A DNA stretch of 64,000 bases, taken from DASSFG01 sp035550375 (GTDB lineage: Bacteria > Planctomycetota > Planctomycetia > Pirellulales > JAICIG01). Below the pieces are notes generated by a model. The model was not told where the DNA came from. It did no database searches and saw only the letters and a list, made by a program, of their open reading frames with translations. The translations under genes were made by a program, and so were the position numbers. The stretch covers positions 1 through 64,000 of the forward strand of contig DASZPH010000011.1 in assembly GCA_035550375.1 (NCBI GenBank). Reading direction: 5' to 3'. Positions 33,606 through 41,892 of the stretch are shown here, piece by piece. Numbering within the stretch: the first letter of the stretch is position 1; the number at the start of each line of letters is the position of its first letter.

Positions 33606-35528
33606 ATGTCCCGGTGTGCGCTGCCGCGCCGTTTGCACGCCCGCAGGTCGTCACGATTCGTTTGGCGCCGCATCATCCGCTGTGGCGAGCCGCTGGAACA
33701 TCGGCAGCTTCTGTCAGCCCTCAGCATGATCGAGTCGCCCTCTGGCGCTTTGGCCCTACCGGCGGCGCACGGCTCGCCGCTGGTGACAAGTCCTATCCCG
33801 TATGGAGATACGCCGGCCCAGATTCGCAGCGCGTACGGCTTCAATCAGGTCGCGTTCAATAGCGGGACGAGCACGATTGCCGGCGATGGGGCCGGCCAGA
33901 CCATCGCCATCGTCGACGCGTATGGCGACTCGAGGATCGCCAGCGACCTGCACGCTTTTGACGTCCAGTTTGGTCTTCCCGACCCGTCGCTTAGGGTCGT
34001 CAACCAGCACGGCGGGACGAGGCTGCCGGGCGACAACGGCAGTTGGGCGCTGGAGACGGCGCTCGACGTCGAGTGGGCTCATGCCGTCGCGCCGAAGGCC
34101 AATATCTTGCTTGTGGAAGCAAACGACAACAGCCTCGGCAACCTGCTGGCGGCCGTCAACTACGCGCGCCATCAGCCGGGCGTCGTCGCCGTTTCGATGA
34201 GCTGGGGCACCGCGGAGTTTCTGGGCGAAACCTCATACGACACCTATTTCACCACCCCCACGGGACACTCGGGCGTGACCTTCGTGGCCGCCTCTGGCGA
34301 CAGCGGCGCGGGAACCATCTGGCCGTCAGTCTCCTCGAACGTCCTCGCCGTCGGCGGCACGAATTTGAACACCGACACGTCCGGCGACTACCTCGGCGAA
34401 ACGGCTTGGAGCGGCAGCGGCGGCGGCCTGAGCGCATACGAGAGCCAGCCAACATACCAGTCGCAAAGCGGGTTGGTGACCCAAAGCACGACGCAGCGGA
34501 CGACGCCTGACGTGGCCTACGACGCCGACCCGGCGAGCGGCGTGGCCGTTTACAATTCGGTCCCTTATGGTGGGGCGTCGGGGTGGTTCCAAGTCGGCGG
34601 CACCAGCGCCGCGGCGCCACAGATGGCCGCCCTAGTAGCCGTCGCCGATCAGGGCCGGCAGATTGCCAACGGCGGCGTCGCGAATCCGCTGCCGAACGCC
34701 CAGGCCAACCTCTACAGCCTGGCAGCCAGCCCCGCGAGTTATTCGAGCAACTTTCACGACGTTACCTCCGGCAGCAACGGGTCGGCGCAGCTCGACAATG
34801 CGGCCGCCGGCTACGACTTGGTGACCGGATTGGGAACACCCAAGGCCGCCGCCCTCGTGCAAAGCCTCGTGACCGCGCAACCGACGACGGTCGTGTCGAC
34901 GGTTGCGACCGGTACCAAGCCCGCATCCGCTTCTCCCGAAACCGCGCTTGATCCGACCGTGTTGGTAGAGATCCTGCTTCTCACTCCGCAGCCGACGGCG
35001 ACCGTGCCGACGCTTGTTCCCCTCGCTATGCCCAACCCCAATCTTTCTACGCCCGCCGTCTCGGTCGCCTTGCCTTCCGCCGCCCCCGTACAATTTGCCG
35101 TCAACAGCCTGCTCACCGACGATCCAGTGGCTGTCCCGTTCAAAGCGCCAAAACGGGCGAGCCAGCCGCCCGAGGCACTGCCCGCCGCAACCGATGGTCC
35201 GACCTCAAATCGCGACACGATTCGCGGCGACGTCTTGGGTCACGTCGGCGAAAGTTCGCTGTTCGACGATTGGTCGATGTTCGCCAGCCTCGACGACGGG
35301 GTTCCTGCTTGCGACGCCTGTTTCGTTGATGCAGTGCTGGCCGACACGTTGGGCACGGTTGGCGAGGCGGCAAGCGGCGTGACTTCTCGCGCTCCCCAGG
35401 CCGCCGGTCTCGTGGGCCTTGTCGCACTGGCCGCGATTGTGGACAGGGCGAACCATGTCGCCTTAGATGACCGGCGCGTGGGCTTGCGGTGGGAACGGAG
35501 CAAGGGCCGCTGGCACGAGCGAACCTAG
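33606..35528 (+). CDS. Sedolisin-type (S53) serine-carboxyl peptidase with LExRxLL N-terminus
   Basis: The ATG at 33606 follows GGGGAGG closely and is preferred over an earlier frame start at 33555 (numbering below from 33606). The N-terminus is basic with GEPLEHRQLLSAL (residues about 27-39), a planctomycete-type motif. The S53 domain has the Glu-Asp pair E150-T-A-L-D154, oxyanion Asp232 in AASGDSGAG, and Ser334 in VGGTSAAAPQMAAL, all in the normal order. The loop DVTSGSNG and GYDLVTGLGTP close the domain near the calcium site. The pro-region is short or absent. The C-terminal 200 residues (from about 420) are Pro/Thr/Val-rich and unlike known domains. Likely exported, cleaving proteins at low pH if the family rule holds. 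Confidence 0.85.
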   Translation: MSRCALPRRLHARRSSRFVWRRIIRCGEPLEHRQLLSALSMIESPSGALALPAAHGSPLVTSPIPYGDTPAQIRSAYGFNQVAFNSGTSTIAGDGAGQTIAIVDAYGDSRIASDLHAFDVQFGLPDPSLRVVNQHGGTRLPGDNGSWALETALDVEWAHAVAPKANILLVEANDNSLGNLLAAVNYARHQPGVVAVSMSWGTAEFLGETSYDTYFTTPTGHSGVTFVAASGDSGAGTIWPSVSSNVLAVGGTNLNTDTSGDYLGETAWSGSGGGLSAYESQPTYQSQSGLVTQSTTQRTTPDVAYDADPASGVAVYNSVPYGGASGWFQVGGTSAAAPQMAALVAVADQGRQIANGGVANPLPNAQANLYSLAASPASYSSNFHDVTSGSNGSAQLDNAAAGYDLVTGLGTPKAAALVQSLVTAQPTTVVSTVATGTKPASASPETALDPTVLVEILLLTPQPTATVPTLVPLAMPNPNLSTPAVSVALPSAAPVQFAVNSLLTDDPVAVPFKAPKRASQPPEALPAATDGPTSNRDTIRGDVLGHVGESSLFDDWSMFASLDDGVPACDACFVDAVLADTLGTVGEAASGVTSRAPQAAGLVGLVALAAIVDRANHVALDDRRVGLRWERSKGRWHERT

Positions 35529-35591
35529 CTCCGCGTTCAGTCCGAAGCCTCGATCATTTCCGCTCGCCTTGTGACCGTACGCAACGACTTT

Positions 35592-35640
35592 CCCCACCGT
35601 TGGGGTAGAGCCTTGCGTAGGCAAGCACGTTGCTCGTGCT
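35592..35640. repeat. Cluster of three small perfect hairpins before the hybrid kinase gene
   Basis: In the 247-bp gap 35529-35775 there are three close stems: CCCCA/TGGGG with loop CCGT (35592-35605), CTTGC/GCAAG with loop GTAG (35612-35625) and AGCACG/CGTGCT with loop TTGCT (35624-35640). The second and third overlap by two bases, so they may be alternative folds. They could act as the terminator for the peptidase gene or as a leader structure for the kinase gene. No U-run follows. Confidence 0.45.
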
Positions 35641-35775
35641 GGATCGGTCGTGTTAACCGTCATCAGCCGCGTTCTCGGCCCGGTCCGAACCTCCATACAG
35701 CTTCGGCCGCCCCGCCGGAGCTATATACAGATGGCGTAGCTTTGCGCCCTCACCCGGCATCGTACAGGCAGCGTC

Positions 35776-37842
35776 ATGAGCCAGTTAGAGCTCGATGATA
35801 ACCGTCGGATCTTGATTGTCGACGACAACGCCGACATCCACACCGACTACCAGCGCGTGCTCAGCGACAACCACACGGCCGATTCGCTGGCGGCGGCCGA
35901 GGCGGACCTGTTTGGTGAATCGCCGCTCGCGGAAGGGCATCGGCCGGCTTTCGAACTTTGCCATGCGTCGCAAGGTGAAGAGGGATATGAGCTGTTATGC
36001 CGCGAGACCGGTGAAGAACGGCCCTTTGCCCTGGCCTTCGTCGATATGCGAATGCCACCCGGCTGGGACGGCCTGACGACGATCAAAAGGCTCTGGGAGG
36101 CCGATTCCCGCTTGCAGGTCGTGCTGTGCACGGCCTATTCAGATTATTCCTGGTTCGAGATTTGCGAGGCCCTCTCGCCCAAGGATCGCCTGTTGATCCT
36201 GAAGAAACCGTTCGACGCCATCGAGGTCCGTCAACTCGCGGCCAGTTTGGTGACCAAATGGAATCTGAGCCGGGCTGCCGACCGGTCTCAACGGGAGTTG
36301 GAACGGGCCGTCGAGCTGCGCACACAACAGTTGCGAGAGGCGAAAGAGGCGGCCGACCGGGCGTCGCGCAGCAAGAGCGAGTTTCTCGCCAACATCAGCC
36401 ACGAGATTCGCACGCCTTTAACGGCCATCCTCGGTTTCACCAGGCTACTCATGGACGGCGCCGATCAGAGCGAGGAGCGGAACGATTACCTGCAGATCAT
36501 TCGGGCCAACGCCGAACACCAACTCGTGCTGATCAACGATCTGCTCGACGTCTCCAAGATCGAAGCGGGGAAGTTGCAGGTTCAGCGAGTCGCCTGCCCG
36601 GTGCACGACATCCTCGATGAGGTCGTCCAGACGTTGCGCTACCGGGCCGAGGAGAAAGGGCTGGCCCTGGCGAGCGTCTGGCCCGTTCCCGCTACCGAAC
36701 CGATCTACACCGATCCTTCGCGGCTGCGGCAATTGCTCATCAACCTGATCACGAACGCCATCAAGTTCACCGATTCCGGGTCGGTGAGAGTCGTCGCGCA
36801 GACGATCTCGGCCGAGAGCCGAAAACGACTGCAGGTCGAGGTGATCGATACCGGCATGGGTATCGCGCCGGACAAGCAAGAGCTCATTTTCGAGCCTTTC
36901 GTCCAGGCCGACGGCTCGATCGCTCGGCGCTACGGCGGTACGGGGCTCGGCCTGGCGATCAGCCGCAGCCTGGCCGGCCTGCTGGGAGGCACTCTCCGGG
37001 TTGCCAGCCAGGTCGGGGTCGGCAGTACCTTTACGCTCGTGATCGACGCCGAGCATCCCGCTCAGCGAGAAACCTCATCCGGAGAGCCCGTTGGCGCCAG
37101 TTCCGGCGAGGCCGCGGCAGCGCTGACGGCTTTGCGCGGCTGCCGTTTGCTGATCGTGGAGGACAACCCGTTCAACCGCAAGCTCATCCGCCTGACTTTT
37201 GAACGGGCTGGGGCGGTCGTCGAGACCGCAGAGAACGGCCAATGCGGGGTGGAGAAAGCGGAGCGGGCAACCTTCGACGTGGTCTTGATGGACATGCAAA
37301 TGCCGGTCATGGACGGTTTCACGGCCACCACGTGCTTCCGTCGGCGCGATTATGCCGGACCGATCATTGCCCTGACAGCCCATGCCCTGCCCGAAGAGAG
37401 GGAAAAATGCCTGGCCGCCGGCTGCGACGCCTTCGTCAGCAAGCCGATCGATCTTGACCATCTCAAGATGGTGGTGGCCGAATTCGCCGCCTCAACTTTA
37501 GGCTCGGGGCGGCGATTGTCCGTCGAGGGTGGGTGCCCCAGCGCGGAAGCGAACGGCGAAGATCCCGAACTCCGGGAGGTCGCACGAGAATTCCTGGCCT
37601 GGCTGCCGGACGCAGTTTGCGATTTGCGAGATGCCCTCGTTCGCCGCGATTACGACGGGTTGGCCGCGCTGGCTCACACGCTGAAGGGTTCGGGGGGAAC
37701 ATTCGGCTACGGCGAAGTCACCGATCTGGCCGAACAACTGGAGACGGCCGGACGCTGCGGCGATGACGAGCAAATCAGCGCTCTTTTGGCTGCCCTGACC
37801 GCCTTCGTCGAGGCCAGGCAAAGTACGTCGCCGGGATGCTGA
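35776..37842 (+). CDS. Hybrid sensor histidine kinase with full phosphorelay (REC-HisKA-HATPase-REC-HPt)
   Basis: The 688-residue cytoplasmic protein has no membrane span or sensor domain. Order: receiver 1 (about 10-155; LIVDDNAD, phosphoacceptor Asp90 in LAFVDMRMPPGWDG, Lys in ILKKPF, with an internal insertion of about 40 residues between helix 1 and strand 2), a coiled coil, HisKA with His209 in FLANISHEIRTPL, HATPase with INLITNAIKFT, DTGMGIAP and GGTGLGLAIS, receiver 2 (456-570; Asp506 in VLMDMQMPVMDG, Lys in FVSKPID), and HPt with His634 in LAHTLKGSGGTFG. All four phosphate-carrying residues are present, so the relay may be complete. The input is a phosphate signal or partner at receiver 1. 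No output regulator lies next to it. Confidence 0.9.
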   Translation: MSQLELDDNRRILIVDDNADIHTDYQRVLSDNHTADSLAAAEADLFGESPLAEGHRPAFELCHASQGEEGYELLCRETGEERPFALAFVDMRMPPGWDGLTTIKRLWEADSRLQVVLCTAYSDYSWFEICEALSPKDRLLILKKPFDAIEVRQLAASLVTKWNLSRAADRSQRELERAVELRTQQLREAKEAADRASRSKSEFLANISHEIRTPLTAILGFTRLLMDGADQSEERNDYLQIIRANAEHQLVLINDLLDVSKIEAGKLQVQRVACPVHDILDEVVQTLRYRAEEKGLALASVWPVPATEPIYTDPSRLRQLLINLITNAIKFTDSGSVRVVAQTISAESRKRLQVEVIDTGMGIAPDKQELIFEPFVQADGSIARRYGGTGLGLAISRSLAGLLGGTLRVASQVGVGSTFTLVIDAEHPAQRETSSGEPVGASSGEAAAALTALRGCRLLIVEDNPFNRKLIRLTFERAGAVVETAENGQCGVEKAERATFDVVLMDMQMPVMDGFTATTCFRRRDYAGPIIALTAHALPEEREKCLAAGCDAFVSKPIDLDHLKMVVAEFAASTLGSGRRLSVEGGCPSAEANGEDPELREVAREFLAWLPDAVCDLRDALVRRDYDGLAALAHTLKGSGGTFGYGEVTDLAEQLETAGRCGDDEQISALLAALTAFVEARQSTSPGC

Positions 37843-38054
37843 AGCCGGCCATCTCCACGGCTTTGATCTGCCGGCTAACCGCGCAAGCGAAATCGCCCTG
37901 TTCCGCGTAGGCGGCCCGCCACGTCGAGGTAGGCGTCGCCTTTCCCTTTCGACTGATCGCATGCCCGCCGGGCGTCTTCCAAGGCGAGTTGCCCCTTGTG
38001 CGCCTCGGCCTTGCCTTCGACCTCTTTTTCCTTGACTTGGCGGCACGTCGAGAT
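37843..38054 (-). pseudogene. Decayed TPR-protein C-terminal fragment
   Basis: Within the 500-bp gap 37843-38342, the minus strand reads (from 38054) EKEVEGKAEAHKGQLALED then ARRACDQSKGKGDAYLDV, after which a shift by one frame gives AAYAEQGDFACAVSRQIKAV and EMAGF at the edge of the kinase stop. Placed together this reads like the last TPR units of planctomycete TPR proteins, where a YLDTLAAAYAEAGDF-type junction is usual. Counting bases, two nucleotides are missing between YLD and AAY. No start codon or rest of the gene is present. The rest of the gap (38055-38342) shows nothing I recognise. Confidence 0.45.
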
Positions 38055-38342
38055 TTAATGGAGTTTTAAGCTCGTCTTCCTTGTCGCAGTCAGGAGCGTC
38101 AGGGTAGCTCCCACGCACCGCCAGAGAGGCTTTTCTGAATTGCCAAGAGGGCAGCGTCGGCCATCAGGGGGGCCGGCGAAATCGGTAAGCTGCGAGCCAG
38201 TCTGGGAAGACAAGCCTTCGAGGGCCGTGGCGGCCGTTCACCGCGACGGGCTTCTGCCATTGTGTACACACCAGTGTGGTTAGAGGGTGCCAGTTCGCCC
38301 CTCCCTACGTCCATTGCCGACAAGCAAGGTAGCGCGCCAACA

Positions 38343-41300
38343 ATGAGTCGCTTTTCGTCTCTTCGTGGTTGGGGTTTGGGCCCGTTTTCAAGCAAGCGTT
38401 CGAAGCGATCGCAACGCAGGAACCGCGCCCAAAAGGGCCGCTGGGCCCGGATGGAATCGCTCGAAGACCGGCGTCTTCTGACCTGGATCTCGACCTTCGT
38501 TCAGTCGACCGGCACTCTGACCGTTCAGGGACAGAGCTTGTCGAGCGATACCGGCGTGCTGAAGGTCGATCCCAACTCGGGCGAGATCCTGCTCGACGGA
38601 AACAACAGCGGCAATTTCGTCGACACCGGCGCGAACCTGGCGACAATCAGCGCCCCGATCCAGATCCAAGGCAACACGACGATCAATTCCAATTTCATTA
38701 TCGACAACAACGCGGGCGCCTTTTTTGAAGCGCCGGCAACGTTCCTGGCCCCCACGGGTTATCCGGCGAAGGCGCTATTCAACTACACGGGCAGCACCGC
38801 ATTCGAGCCGAACAGCAGCCTCACGATTCGCGGCCGCGCCGGCGTCGCCGACACGTTTACGGTCACCCCAGACGCCACCTTTCAGGACACGGGCGTCGTG
38901 ACGTTGACCGAGCCGCCCAATCAACTGAATCAGCAAAACTCGTTGACCGTCACGTACGGCTATCTGCCGGTCGCCGGGTCGGCCGCGAATATCAATGCCA
39001 CACCCGGCATCAGCGGCCACCTGAATCTCGACGGGGTGGACGGTACTGGCGGCAACGACAAACTGATCATCAACGACCCGACGGGAGTGGCGAGCGACTG
39101 GACCCTCAACGGAAACGAAATTGCCGGCCCGGCCTTTCCCGCGGCGGCCACCGTGCCTCCAACCCCGCCGCCGTTGCCGGGCACGATCGGCGACATCACT
39201 TTCGCCAACATGGCGAACCTGCAGTTCAATAATGCACAGGCCGGCGACCTGTTGACCATCAACGCGACGGCAGCCAAAACCACGGCGACGACCAAGGGCA
39301 CGACGGTGGTCAATTACAGCCAGCCGCTGGCCTTTCCGGTGAACCTGATCGGCACGGTGCAGACTGGCGGGGGCAGCGGAGGCAATAACACGGGCGGCAT
39401 CCTCGACATCGTAGGCGCCGCGGGTGGAAACAACGACTTCTATATCGACGACCAATCCGTCTCGCTGGCTACCGCGAACACGCACCCGCAGTACGGCACT
39501 CCCTTCACGCATTTGGGCGCCGATCTGACGTACACTCCGGGCACGCTGACAGAGCTGCAGGTAGCGGGCAATGGCGGGAACAACACGGTCACCGTCCAGG
39601 TGCCGCCTACGCTCTTCCCCGGCTTCAAGTCGCAGACGCTTCCCGCCACGTTTGTCGTCTACGGCGGCGCCTTGCCGCCTCCGGCCCAGTTGGCCGCGCT
39701 CGGCGTGCTGCCGACGCCGGTCACGCTTGGCACGAATCTCCTACGTGTCTTCGGGAACGCTCCTGGCTCGCTCACATCGGGCAGCGATAACATTACGGTC
39801 AGCGACTTTGGCGGCACCACCAACACCGGTGGCGGTACCACGGGCGGGGCCAATATCGAGATGTCGAGGATCTCCGCCGTTGTGATCTATGGAGAGGGGG
39901 GCAATGACACGCTCACCAACTCCTCGGCAGGAATCCCCGCTCAGGGCATCCTGCCGGTTTCGGCGCTACTGATCGGCGGCAGCGGCAACGACACGCTCAC
40001 CGGCGGCGCAGGCAACGACATGCTGCTGGGCGGCGGCGGACAAGACACCTTGACCAGCAACGCCGCCGGGACCGCGACCTCACCAACCACGACCTATTTC
40101 TTCCCCCACCAGGACCAGTTCGGCAATATCTACGACCCCTTCCTGACTGGCGGCGATACCACCTCAACGATCACCGGGGCAGGCCTGGGCAATGAGGTCG
40201 TCGTCACCGGCGTCATCGGGACAGCCAATTCGGGGACGGGCAGTGTCGGTCCGAGCGACCAAGACCTAGGCTCACTTACGAGCGCGACCTTTCCTCCGGG
40301 CATCAGCGGTGGTCCCTTCTTGGGGACAGCCACGGTCGACTTGGTCCCCACCGTACCCGCCAGTAACGTCACGGCGCCTCTCTACGAGGCGACGCCTGCA
40401 CTCCTCGCGCTCGAGCAAGCGATCGGCGAGGGAAGCGGGCAGTTCCCGGCCAATCAAGCCGCCGTCCTTGAGTTCGGCGGGCAACTGAACCTGCGGGGGC
40501 AATTCGGGACCTTCGCCGCGTTCGTGGGGCGGGCCTACGACGATTTCCTGGTCGACCGAGGCGGAGGCGGCACCTTCGGCGGGTCGAACACGGGGTTAAC
40601 CTTCGCCAGCGGGGCGGGATCATCCATCGTCAGCAACCAGGAGATTCAGTATTGGGCCGCCCAGGGCCAGGCCGGACTGAGCGTGCAGCAGATGCAATCG
40701 CAGCTCCTGGCCTCGAACGAACTGCGGCAGACGTTGCCGTCCGCCGACCAGTGGGTCCGGTTCCTCTACGACTCGGTGCTCGGCCGCGACCCGACGTCGG
40801 CCGAACTGACCGCCTTCGAGAGCGTGTTGAACCGTGGGGATACGGGAGCCGCGCGTTACGCTCTGGCCTTGACCGTATTGATGTCGCCGGCAGGACAAAC
40901 CGCCGAGATCAAGGACATCTACTTTAACGTTGTCCCCGGTAGTCCCTCCCCCTCCTCGACCGATCTCACGGCGGTTCAGGCCGATCTGGCCTCGGGAGAG
41001 TCGCTGACGCAGATCGCCCAGACCGTTTCCGCCAGTCAAGGCAATTATTTGAGTTATGAGCTGGCCAACCATGTTGGCACGGTGGGGTTTGTCGCGGGCG
41101 TTTATCAATCGGTCTTGCATCGGGCTGCCTCAAGCGCCGATCTGACTTACTGGGCCAGCGTGCGCGGCGCCGGCGTTTCCGACGCCCAGATCGCGCAGAT
41201 CATTCTCAGCTCGCCCGAGGCGCGTAGCTTTCTGATCGAGAGCGCCTATGAGTCGTATCTGGGACGGCCGGTGGACGCGGGCGGCCTCAGCTACTGGGAA

Positions 41301-41705
41301 GCGGTGCTCGCGAGCGGCCAGATCTCAGACGAACAGTTTGTCGCTTCGATTATCGCCTCGCCCGAGTACTACGCCCGCAACGGCTCCACGTCGCAATCGT
41401 ACGTCCGGGCGCTGTACCACGATCTTCTCGGGCGGACGTCGCCGCCGCCGCAGCAGGAGATCGACTTCTGGGTCTCGCAGCTCGCCATGTCGACACGCGG
41501 CGCCGTGCAGGCGAGGGCCGACATCGCGGTCGCCTTCGAGCAAAGCACGGAGTACCGGACGGATCTCATTAATCACTGGTATCAGATCTACGATGGGCGC
41601 GCTCCGACCGCCAGCGAACTGAATAGCGCTCTGGGCCTTTTGCAATCCGGCGCCAGCGACGAGTACGTCCAGGCGCAAATCCTCGTGGCTCGTCAGGGGA
41701 GCTGA
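38343..41705 (+). CDS. Large exported protein with RTX-like and tandem DUF4214-like repeats
   Basis: The ATG at 38343 starts a 1120-residue protein with a very basic head (SSKRSKRSQRRNRAQKGRW) and MESLEDRRLLTW, the same N-terminal motif as its neighbours; an upstream frame extension to 38262 looks non-homologous. Residues about 60-500 are Gly/Asn/Thr-rich beta-type sequence. At about 513-565 there are calcium-binding RTX-like nonapeptides: GGNDTLT, GGSGNDTLTG, GAGNDMLLGG, GGQDTLTS. The C-terminal part (about 720-1120) has seven tandem units of the DUF4214 type, each with an aromatic-L-Y-x-x-x-L-G-R core: FLYDSVLGRDPTSAEL, GVYQSVLHRAASSADL, SAYESYLGRPVDAGGL, ALYHDLLGRTSPPPQQE. DUF4214 often accompanies adhesins and type I secreted proteins. 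Function: surface adhesion inferred. Confidence 0.8.
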   Translation: MSRFSSLRGWGLGPFSSKRSKRSQRRNRAQKGRWARMESLEDRRLLTWISTFVQSTGTLTVQGQSLSSDTGVLKVDPNSGEILLDGNNSGNFVDTGANLATISAPIQIQGNTTINSNFIIDNNAGAFFEAPATFLAPTGYPAKALFNYTGSTAFEPNSSLTIRGRAGVADTFTVTPDATFQDTGVVTLTEPPNQLNQQNSLTVTYGYLPVAGSAANINATPGISGHLNLDGVDGTGGNDKLIINDPTGVASDWTLNGNEIAGPAFPAAATVPPTPPPLPGTIGDITFANMANLQFNNAQAGDLLTINATAAKTTATTKGTTVVNYSQPLAFPVNLIGTVQTGGGSGGNNTGGILDIVGAAGGNNDFYIDDQSVSLATANTHPQYGTPFTHLGADLTYTPGTLTELQVAGNGGNNTVTVQVPPTLFPGFKSQTLPATFVVYGGALPPPAQLAALGVLPTPVTLGTNLLRVFGNAPGSLTSGSDNITVSDFGGTTNTGGGTTGGANIEMSRISAVVIYGEGGNDTLTNSSAGIPAQGILPVSALLIGGSGNDTLTGGAGNDMLLGGGGQDTLTSNAAGTATSPTTTYFFPHQDQFGNIYDPFLTGGDTTSTITGAGLGNEVVVTGVIGTANSGTGSVGPSDQDLGSLTSATFPPGISGGPFLGTATVDLVPTVPASNVTAPLYEATPALLALEQAIGEGSGQFPANQAAVLEFGGQLNLRGQFGTFAAFVGRAYDDFLVDRGGGGTFGGSNTGLTFASGAGSSIVSNQEIQYWAAQGQAGLSVQQMQSQLLASNELRQTLPSADQWVRFLYDSVLGRDPTSAELTAFESVLNRGDTGAARYALALTVLMSPAGQTAEIKDIYFNVVPGSPSPSSTDLTAVQADLASGESLTQIAQTVSASQGNYLSYELANHVGTVGFVAGVYQSVLHRAASSADLTYWASVRGAGVSDAQIAQIILSSPEARSFLIESAYESYLGRPVDAGGLSYWEAVLASGQISDEQFVASIIASPEYYARNGSTSQSYVRALYHDLLGRTSPPPQQEIDFWVSQLAMSTRGAVQARADIAVAFEQSTEYRTDLINHWYQIYDGRAPTASELNSALGLLQSGASDEYVQAQILVARQGS

Positions 41706-41892
41706 CACGAGGTGGGCCGATCCGGCGGAATCGCCGGCAAATTGCTTGCAGCCGTTGTAACGGCTAAGCAGAATCGGGGCTATCGACTTAATTCTTAACA
41801 ATTTAATTCGGCGCGGCCGCGGACCTTCGGGGTGCGCGGCCGGGCTGATTTTGCAGCTTCGGCGAAGGTCACTCACGAGGAGAATCGCTTCC

